A stretch of 64,000 nt of DNA. It comes from MW101C3 sp943367595 (GTDB lineage: Bacteria; Cyanobacteriota; Cyanobacteriia; PCC-6307; Cyanobiaceae). Position 1 is the first letter of the stretch; the number at the start of each line of letters is the position of its first letter. The translations under genes were made by a program, and so were the position numbers. The notes under the pieces are model-generated. The model saw only the letters and a program-made list of their open reading frames with translations, was not told where the DNA came from and searched no databases. The stretch spans positions 1 to 64,000 of the forward strand of contig CALRJS020000006.1 of assembly GCA_943367595.1 (NCBI GenBank), read 5' to 3'. This document shows positions 1 to 6,050 of this stretch, piece by piece.

Positions 1-1
1 A

Positions 2-93
2 GCGTTGGGTGTGGCCCCCGAAGGGGTCGGTTAAGTAAGGCGAGAGCGTCGGGGGAACGTCCCCTCCGCAGACCGGAGCCTTTCGCCTAACGC
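2..93. other. Putative structured RNA element, class not recognised
   Basis: The ends of this stretch can form a 10-bp helix: bases 2-11 pair with 84-93, with two G-U wobbles. Inside it lie three further hairpins: 13-18 with 23-28 closed by CGAA, 51-54 with 61-64, and 64-68 with 74-78, the last two being alternatives at their shared base. The density of pairing in 92 bases suggests a functional RNA, either the leader of cofG or a small RNA whose 5' part may lie outside the window. It does not match the consensus I remember for SRP RNA, RNase P RNA, tmRNA or the cobalamin, FMN, SAM, glycine and fluoride riboswitches. The strand is unknown; G-U pairs slightly favour plus. In a GC-rich genome some pairing is expected by chance. 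Confidence 0.35.
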
Positions 94-226
94 AATGTAA
101 CAGCACATTGCGGGATGTGTGGGGCGCTTAAGGTTTGCCTTCGGTTTTCAGCAGTGGCGGCACAAGAGCGGTTGCGGCACAACAGCAGTCGCGCAGGCGG
201 ATGAAAAGGCAGCTGCTCCGACAGGG

Positions 227-1243
227 ATGACCATGCAGATGCACCGGCAGAGAAGAAGGCGGAGCCACGCGGCGAGCCAGCGCAGCCGCGACCCTGTCGT
301 GCGCTGGAGCCCCAGCGTCACCCTGGTACCCACCCACGCCTGCTTCAACGCCTGCACGTACTGCAGCTTTCGCCGCCCCCCCGGCACTGCGCCACTGCTC
401 ACCACAGCGGAAGCCCGCGAGCAGCTCGTGCGTCGGCCTCAGGCCAGCGAAGTGCTGCTGCTCTCCGGCGAAACCGCTCCCGCTTCTCCCCAACGGGCCG
501 CCTGGTTCGCCCGGTTGCTGGCGCTGAGCCGTGAGGCGCTCGCCATGGGGCGCCTGCCCCACACCAATGCCGGCCCGCTTTCGCTGCAGGAAATGGCCGC
601 CCTGGGGCGGCTGAATCCCTCGCTCGGGCTGATGCTCGAAGGGCTGGGCCCCGCCTACGACCGTCTGCACCGGGCCGCCCCCAGCAAGCGGCTGGAGCGG
701 CGCATCGGCCAACTCGTGCAGGCCGGCCGCCTCGGCATTCCCCTTACCACCGGTCTGCTGCTGGGCGTGGGCGAAACGCCGGCGGATCGCCGGCGTGCGC
801 TGGAGTTGCTGGCAGGGCTGCAGCGCCGCTGGGGCCATCTCCAGGAGGTGATTCTTCAGCCTTGGCGCCCCGATGGCGCGCAGGCCCGGCCGCTGGATGC
901 GAAGGAGCAGGGGGCCGTGCTCGACACGATCCGGCTGGCGCGCCGGCTGCTGCCGCCCGAAGTGAACCTGCAGTTGCCCGCCAACCTGTGGCCGCTCGAT
1001 GGCCTGGTGGACGCGATCGCCGCCGGCATCAACGACCTGGGCGGCATCGATGTTCAGGATGTGATCAATCCCGCCTACCCCCAGCCCAGCCCGGCCCAGC
1101 TCTCTGCGCATCTGGCGGCGGCCGGCTGGCAGCTGCGCCCGCGGCTGTGCGTGCAGCCCGCCTGGATCGCCTGGCTGCCGCCTGCCCTGCGCCGCCGGGC
1201 CACTGATCTTGAAGCGAGATTGTTAGCGTCCGAATCCGCCTGA
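227..1243 (+). CDS. cofG: 7,8-didemethyl-8-hydroxy-5-deazariboflavin synthase subunit CofG
   Basis: CofG is the radical SAM half of FO synthase. With CofH it joins a tyrosine-derived unit to 5-amino-6-ribitylamino-uracil to make the 5-deazaflavin FO (8-HDF), which cyanobacteria use as an antenna chromophore of DNA photolyase. The protein of 338 residues carries the CxxxCxxC cluster motif THACFNACTYCSF (Cys39, Cys43, Cys46), followed by GET and NAGPL motifs typical of CofG. The frame is open from 119 (GTG), but the first 36 residues look non-family, so ATG at 227 was chosen; no strong ribosome-binding site decides it. cofH is not in the window. The next gene starts 11 bp downstream, so the two are probably cotranscribed. 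Confidence 0.85.
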   Translation: MTMQMHRQRRRRSHAASQRSRDPVVRWSPSVTLVPTHACFNACTYCSFRRPPGTAPLLTTAEAREQLVRRPQASEVLLLSGETAPASPQRAAWFARLLALSREALAMGRLPHTNAGPLSLQEMAALGRLNPSLGLMLEGLGPAYDRLHRAAPSKRLERRIGQLVQAGRLGIPLTTGLLLGVGETPADRRRALELLAGLQRRWGHLQEVILQPWRPDGAQARPLDAKEQGAVLDTIRLARRLLPPEVNLQLPANLWPLDGLVDAIAAGINDLGGIDVQDVINPAYPQPSPAQLSAHLAAAGWQLRPRLCVQPAWIAWLPPALRRRATDLEARLLASESA

Positions 1244-1254
1244 ACCGGCTGGAC

Positions 1255-2898
1255 GTGCTGCACGCCACCACCATCGAACCTTCATCTGAACCTTCGCCGG
1301 GCCGGCCTGCTGATCACGCCAAAGGCCCCAATGGCGAGCGGGTGCTGCTGATCCGCTTGCCGTGCAATCCCATCTTTCCCGTCGGTCCGGTGTATCTGGC
1401 CGATCATCTACACAAGCGCTTTCCGCAGCTGCCCCAGCGCCTTCTTGATCTGGCGGCCCTGCCGGTGCTGGATGTGGAACGGGTGCTGCTGGCCACGATC
1501 GACGCCTTCCGTCCCACCCTGCTGGTGTTTTCCTGGCGCGATATTCAGATCTATGCACCTGTGGATGGCCGGGGCGGCAACCCCCTGCAGAACTCCTTTG
1601 AGGTGTTCTACGCGCGTGATCCGCTCAAACGCCTGCGCGGCGCCATCGGGGGGCTGCGTCTGATGGGGGCGTTCTACGGAGAGCTGTGGCGCAATCTGCG
1701 CCTGGTGCGCAAGGGCCTGGCCCGCTCCCGCCGTTATCACTCCAGCGCCCGCGTCGTGCTGGGCGGTGGTGCGGTGAGCGTGTTCTACGAGCAGTTGGGC
1801 CGCCGCCTTCCCAAAGGCACGGTGGTGTCGGTGGGCGAAGGGGAGCCATTGCTCGAAAAGATGATCGAAGGAGCCTCCCTGGATGGTGAACGCTGTTTTG
1901 TGGTGGGCGAAGAGCCCCGGCCTGGTCTGATTCACGAACAACCCGCCGGCCTGATCAAAACCGCCTGCGATTACACCTACATCGCTTCGATCTGGCCCCA
2001 GCTCGATTGGTATCTGGATGCGGGTGATTTCTATGTGGGCGTGCAGACCAAGCGAGGCTGCCCGCACAACTGCTGCTACTGCGTGTACACGGTGGTGGAA
2101 GGAAGGCAGGTGCGGGTGAATCCAGTGGCTGAAGTGGTGGCGGAGATGCGTCAGCTTTACGACCGCGGCGTGCGAGGCTTCTGGTTCACCGATGCCCAGT
2201 TCATTCCTGCGCGTCGTTACATCGAGGATGCCAAGGAGCTGCTGCGGGCGATCCAGGCGGAGGGGCTCAGCGATATCCGCTGGGCGGCCTACATCCGCGC
2301 CGACAACCTGGACGCCGAACTGGCCGAGTTGATGGTGGCCACGGGCATGAGTTACTTCGAAATCGGTATCACCTCCGGCAGCCAGGAGCTGGTGCGCAAG
2401 ATGCGCATGGGCTACAACCTCCGCACCGTGCTGGAGAATTGCCGGCTGCTGGTGCGTGCCGGCTTCCGCGAAACGGTCTCCGTCAATTACTCCTTCAACG
2501 TGATTGACGAACGGCCGGAAACCATCCGCCAGACTGTTGCCTATCACCGGGAGCTGGAGCGGATCTTTGGTGTGCAGCAGGTGGAGCCGGCGATCTTCTT
2601 CATCGGCCTGCAGCCCCACACGCACCTTGAGCAGTACGCCTTTGATCAGAACATCCTGCAGCCCGGTTACAACCCGATGAGCATGATGCCCTGGACGGCC
2701 AGGAAACTGCTCTGGAATCCTGAACCACTCGGCAGCACCTTCGGTCGGATTTGCCTCGAAGCCTTCGAGACGAACCCCGCTGATTTCGGCCGCACCGTGA
2801 TGGATCTGCTCGAGCGCGATTACGGCGCGGCCCCGCTGGAGGAGTCGCTGCATGCACCGGTGGAAGGGCGCCGGGCCCTGGCCACTGCCGTCAACTGA
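1255..2898 (+). CDS. B12-type radical SAM protein of unknown substrate
   Basis: A 547-residue protein with a 4Fe-4S radical SAM motif, CPHNCCYC (Cys269, Cys273, Cys276). It is preceded by about 230 residues containing a Rossmann-like segment (VVLGGGAVSV) and a GEGE stretch, as in cobalamin-binding radical SAM methylases and cyclases. Downstream are the GFWFTDAQF and EIGITSGSQ segments usual for the SAM barrel. The usual DxHxxG cobalamin-binding motif is not evident, so B12 dependence is inferred from architecture only. The GTG start lies 11 bp after cofG; an upstream ATG is not available without overlapping it. Substrate and product are unknown to me; I recall similar proteins as conserved unknowns in picocyanobacteria. 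Confidence 0.7.
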   Translation: MLHATTIEPSSEPSPGRPADHAKGPNGERVLLIRLPCNPIFPVGPVYLADHLHKRFPQLPQRLLDLAALPVLDVERVLLATIDAFRPTLLVFSWRDIQIYAPVDGRGGNPLQNSFEVFYARDPLKRLRGAIGGLRLMGAFYGELWRNLRLVRKGLARSRRYHSSARVVLGGGAVSVFYEQLGRRLPKGTVVSVGEGEPLLEKMIEGASLDGERCFVVGEEPRPGLIHEQPAGLIKTACDYTYIASIWPQLDWYLDAGDFYVGVQTKRGCPHNCCYCVYTVVEGRQVRVNPVAEVVAEMRQLYDRGVRGFWFTDAQFIPARRYIEDAKELLRAIQAEGLSDIRWAAYIRADNLDAELAELMVATGMSYFEIGITSGSQELVRKMRMGYNLRTVLENCRLLVRAGFRETVSVNYSFNVIDERPETIRQTVAYHRELERIFGVQQVEPAIFFIGLQPHTHLEQYAFDQNILQPGYNPMSMMPWTARKLLWNPEPLGSTFGRICLEAFETNPADFGRTVMDLLERDYGAAPLEESLHAPVEGRRALATAVN

Positions 2899-3072
2899 TT
2901 CGTTGGCCCTGGGAGTCTTGGCCGCGATGGTGCTCAGAGGGTGATGCGCTGAGGATGATGCGCAGAGTCGGTCATTCGCCAGTCAGTGGATCAATGGCTC
3001 TGAGGGTTCACTTATTCCCCTGGCGCCCATGACACGGCACTCCGCCATGGTTTCCCGGTGCCATGGCCTCTG

Positions 3073-3153
3073 ATCTTTGCGGCGTGCGGCAAGCCTCAGA
3101 GCTTTTCGGTATGCGGCAAGCCACAGAGCTTTGAGCGGTGCGGCAATCCTCAG
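3073..3153. repeat. Three 27-bp imperfect tandem repeats
   Basis: Three head-to-tail 27-bp units at 3073-3099, 3100-3126 and 3127-3153. The conserved part of each unit is TGCGGCAAGCC(A/T)CAG; the other half varies (CTTTGCGGCG, CTTTTCGGTA, CTTTGAGCGG). They fill most of the gap between the radical SAM gene, which ends at 2898, and the CPBP protease stop at 3170. A plus frame through them would read as a 9-residue repeat, but nothing else suggests a gene. The rest of the 2899-3169 gap shows no feature. Confidence 0.8.
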
Positions 3154-3169
3154 CGCATGGGGATCACGC

Positions 3170-4045
3170 TCAAGGGCAGTCGGCCGCGTTTCGCGGCGGG
3201 GCCATCCACACCGGCCGGCAGGCGAGCAGCACCAGCGTCAGCCCCAGCCAGCCGATCAGACCTCCGATCGGATTGGGCACCTCTCCCCCGGGTCCCACCA
3301 GCCAGGCCGGCGCCTCAGGCGCCAGTTGCAGCAGCCCGGTCTGAAGCACGAACCAGCCGCCCACCAGGCCGCCATGCAGGCCGATCGCTCCCCACAGCAC
3401 GCCGCCATCGCTGCGCCGCTGCAGGGCCAGAGCCAGCCCCAGCAGGATCAGACCGCCCAGCAGTCCGATGGCTCCCGGGTTGCCGGCCCGGTACCAGGGA
3501 TGCACCAGGGCGAACAGCGCTGCCTGCAGCAACAGGGCGCGGCGGCGGCTCAGCTGCAGGGCCAGCTCCCCCCAGAGCCAGCTGCGAAACAGCAACTCCT
3601 CGGCGAAGCCCACTCCCAGCAGCAGTGCCAGGGCGTTGAGCAGTTCGCTGGCCTTCAGATCCAGCTGCCACGTCGCCTGTCCGCTGGCCAGCAGCGCGGC
3701 GGCCACCAGTGCCAGCAGCAGGGCGGCCTTGGCCAGGCCGACCAGGAACGTCCGCATTGCCACCAGCGGCGTCGCCACCACCCCGAGCCGCCGCCAGGGA
3801 TGGGTGGCACCCCAGCTGCGGCGCAGGCGCCAGGGCAGGCTGAACAGCAGAAGCAACAGAGCCACCACCAGCCCGGCCAGGTCGAGCTGATCGGGCCGCA
3901 GGCCCGGCGCCAGCCATTGCAGCGGCCGCGCCGTCAGCCAGCCCACGCCATACAGCACCGGCACATAGAGCAGGGTGCCGAGGCCATGGGGCCGGCGGCT
4001 CTGCTGTTCCGGTGTGGGCAGCGGCGCGGGAGCCTGGGGCTCCAC
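3170..4045 (-). CDS. CPBP family intramembrane glutamic endopeptidase
   Basis: A membrane protein of 291 residues of the CAAX-protease/bacteriocin-processing (CPBP, Abi) family. The family signatures are present: EELLFR (EExxxR) in one membrane segment and ALFALVHP (FxxxH) in a following one, with several further Leu/Ala-rich membrane segments. CPBP enzymes cleave substrates within the membrane; some cyanobacterial and plant members act in thylakoid maintenance, but no substrate can be named here. The GTG start overlaps the clpS stop codon by one base (TAGTG), so translation is probably coupled. The open frame extends upstream through clpS, but that part shows no family features. Confidence 0.8.
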   Translation of the reverse strand: MEPQAPAPLPTPEQQSRRPHGLGTLLYVPVLYGVGWLTARPLQWLAPGLRPDQLDLAGLVVALLLLLFSLPWRLRRSWGATHPWRRLGVVATPLVAMRTFLVGLAKAALLLALVAAALLASGQATWQLDLKASELLNALALLLGVGFAEELLFRSWLWGELALQLSRRRALLLQAALFALVHPWYRAGNPGAIGLLGGLILLGLALALQRRSDGGVLWGAIGLHGGLVGGWFVLQTGLLQLAPEAPAWLVGPGGEVPNPIGGLIGWLGLTLVLLACRPVWMAPPRNAADCP

Positions 4046-4371
4046 TACGCCTCCGGTTCGATCGTGCTGGTGAGACCCTTGCCCTTGAGGGTTTCGCTGT
4101 AGAACTCCGCCGGCTCCAGATCGCACACGATCACCAGCCCCACGCCGGTGTTGTGGGCCTCCAGCATCACGGCGATGGCGTCCTGCTCGCTCAGGGAGGG
4201 CACCACCTGCCGCAGGGTGGACACCACGTACTCCATCGAGTTGACCGGGTCGTTGTGCAGCAACACCCGGTAGCGCGGCGAGGGCTTGCGCACCCGCTGC
4301 ACCTCCTTGTCGATCACCGCCGCACCCCCGGGTGATCGGCCGGGGGTTTCAACCGCCTGGGGAAGGGTCAT
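4045..4371 (-). CDS. clpS: ATP-dependent Clp protease adaptor ClpS
   Basis: ClpS binds the N-domain of ClpC/ClpA and delivers N-degron substrates to the Clp protease in the cytosol. The 108-residue product has the core RYRVLLHNDPVNSMEYV, with the substrate-pocket Asn-Asp pair and the Met, and the C-terminal stretch HNTGVGLVIVCDLEPAEFY. A proline/glycine-rich tail of about 25 residues precedes the core. The ATG at 4371 was preferred over a TTG eight codons upstream. Its stop is shared with the start of the downstream CPBP protease gene. Confidence 0.9.
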   Translation of the reverse strand: MTLPQAVETPGRSPGGAAVIDKEVQRVRKPSPRYRVLLHNDPVNSMEYVVSTLRQVVPSLSEQDAIAVMLEAHNTGVGLVIVCDLEPAEFYSETLKGKGLTSTIEPEA

Positions 4372-4443
4372 CGCCAAAGTGAGGAACAACGGCAAGGGGA
4401 CAGGGTGACGAGCGGCGCGCAGCCAGAAAGGTGAGGTTCGAAT

Positions 4444-5700
4444 TTAGGCAACCCCGGCGGACGCAGGCACCAGGGACGCGCGGGCGATGCGGGCCATCGC
4501 CTCCTCCACGTTGGCGCGGCTGTTGAAGGCTGAAAGGCGGAAGTAGCCCTCGCCTGCGGCGCCGAAACCGCTGCCTGGGGTGCCCACCACGTTGGCCTCC
4601 TCCAGCAGGCGGTCGAAGAAGGCCCACGAATCGAGGCCGGCGGGGGTCTTGAGCCACACGTAGGGGGCCTGCTCGCCGCCGTACACCTGCAGGCCGGCCG
4701 CCGCCAGCTCGCGGCGGATGATCGCGGCGTTCTCCATGTAGAAGGCCACCAGAGCCTTCACTTCGGCTTGCCCTGCTGCGGAATACACCGCTTCTGCGCC
4801 CCGCTGCACGATGTAGCTGACGCCGTTGAACTTGGTGCTCTGCCGCCGGTTCCACAGCCCCCACAGCTCCACCGCTTCTCCTGCGGCGGTGGTGCCCATC
4901 AAGCCGCGGGGCACCACGGTGAGCGCGCAGCGCGTGCCGGTGAAGCCGGCGTTCTTGGAGAAGGAGCGGAATTCGATGGCGCAGTCGCGGGCCCCCTCGA
5001 TCTCATAGATGGAGTGGGGCAGCTCGGGGTCCTGGATGAACGCCTCGTAGGCGGCATCGAACAGGATCAGGGCGCCGGTGGCGCGGGCATGGTCGACCCA
5101 CTGCTGCAGCTGGGCCCTGGTGGCCACAGCGCCGGTGGGGTTGTTGGGGAAGCAGAGGTAGATCAGGTCCACCGGCTGCTCGGGCAGCGGAGCGATGAAG
5201 CCGTTGTCGGCCGTGATCGGCAGGTAGGTGAGGCCGCCGTACCGGCCGCTGGCGTCAGCCTCACCGGTGCGGCCCGCCATCACATTGCTGTCCACGTACA
5301 CCGGATAGACGGGGTCGGTGACGGCGATGCGGTTGTCGGGGCCGAGGATGTCGAGGATGTTGCTGCTGTCGCACTTGGAGCCATCGGAGATGAAGATCTC
5401 CTCGGCATCGATCGCGCAGCCGCGGGCCTGGAAATCGTGGCGGGCGATCGCTTCGCGCAGCCACAGGTAGCCCTGCTCCGGGCCGTAGCCATGGAAGCCT
5501 TCCGCCGTGCCCATGGCGTCGATGGCGGCCTTCATCGCTTCGCGGCAGGCCGCAGGCAACGGTTCGGTCACATCGCCGATGCCGAGCCGGATCAGGGAGG
5601 CGTCGGGATGGGCCGCTGCGAAGGCCTTCACGCGCCTGGCGATCTCCGGAAAGAGATAGCCGGCCTTGAGTTTGAGGTAGTTGCCGTTGACCTGAACCAC
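4444..5700 (-). CDS. dapL: LL-diaminopimelate aminotransferase
   Basis: DapL converts tetrahydrodipicolinate directly to LL-2,6-diaminopimelate using glutamate and PLP. This is the one-step lysine/peptidoglycan precursor route of plants and cyanobacteria. The 418-residue protein begins VQVNGNYLKLKAGYLFPEI and carries the PLP-lysine segment SFSKNAGFTGTRC, the FPNNPTGA turn and a PGSGFG near the end. The usual length is about 410. The start is GTG at 5700; the frame stays open to 6111, but the additional 137 codons run through the tandem-repeat region and look non-coding. It is divergent to the radical SAM fusion gene at 6051. Confidence 0.92.
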   Translation of the reverse strand: MVQVNGNYLKLKAGYLFPEIARRVKAFAAAHPDASLIRLGIGDVTEPLPAACREAMKAAIDAMGTAEGFHGYGPEQGYLWLREAIARHDFQARGCAIDAEEIFISDGSKCDSSNILDILGPDNRIAVTDPVYPVYVDSNVMAGRTGEADASGRYGGLTYLPITADNGFIAPLPEQPVDLIYLCFPNNPTGAVATRAQLQQWVDHARATGALILFDAAYEAFIQDPELPHSIYEIEGARDCAIEFRSFSKNAGFTGTRCALTVVPRGLMGTTAAGEAVELWGLWNRRQSTKFNGVSYIVQRGAEAVYSAAGQAEVKALVAFYMENAAIIRRELAAAGLQVYGGEQAPYVWLKTPAGLDSWAFFDRLLEEANVVGTPGSGFGAAGEGYFRLSAFNSRANVEEAMARIARASLVPASAGVA

Positions 5701-5787
5701 TGCTGCCGCCGCCGATGTCGCTGGCAGGCATCCTGCTACGGCGCCGCACGCGCTGGAAGCAGCACGACTGCAGCGCCGCGGGGCACC

Positions 5788-5903
5788 CCTGCGGCGTGGC
5801 CCCTGCTGCAATTGGCCCCTTGCTGCAGCGGGCCCCCTGCAGCAGCTGGACCCCCGCTGCAATTGGCCCGCTCCAACTGCCCCCTCGCTGCAGCGGGCCA
5901 GTT
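5788..5903. repeat. 17-bp imperfect tandem repeat array upstream of dapL
   Basis: Head-to-tail 17-bp units at 5788-5804, 5805-5821, 5822-5838, 5839-5855, 5856-5872, a shorter one at 5873-5886, and 5887-5903. The pattern is GCTGCA(A/G)(T/C)(T/G)GGCCCC(T)T; units 2 and 5 share GCTGCAATTGGCCC, units 3 and 7 share GCTGCAGCGGGCC. The array sits in the 350-bp gap between the divergent dapL (start 5700) and radical SAM (start 6051) genes, where both promoters should lie. I see no convincing sigma-70 promoter in this gap. Confidence 0.8.
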
Positions 5904-5920
5904 GCCCCGTTTGCTTGGCC

Positions 5921-5950
5921 TGCCTTGCCTTGCCTTGCCTTGCCTTGCCT
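5921..5950. repeat. (TGCCT)6 pentanucleotide microsatellite
   Basis: Six perfect TGCCT units directly follow the 17-bp array and are flanked by near matches (TTGGCC before, TGCCC after). The tract lies about 100 bp upstream of the start of the radical SAM fusion gene and 220 bp upstream of dapL on the other strand. Such tracts can slip during replication and change promoter spacing. It is not in a coding frame, so translational phase variation is not expected. Confidence 0.9.
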
Positions 5951-6050
5951 TGCCCTGCGCCCTGCCCCGCACGCACGCACCAGCAGCTGGCTGCGGGGGC
6001 TCCTTGACGGCTGCCTACGATCAGCCTGCGGCCTGCCTGAGCGTTCAGCC

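Noticed and set aside
3058..4102. Plus-strand frames antisense to the CPBP protease gene
   Set aside because: Gln/Arg/Pro-rich shadows of a Leu-rich membrane protein gene.
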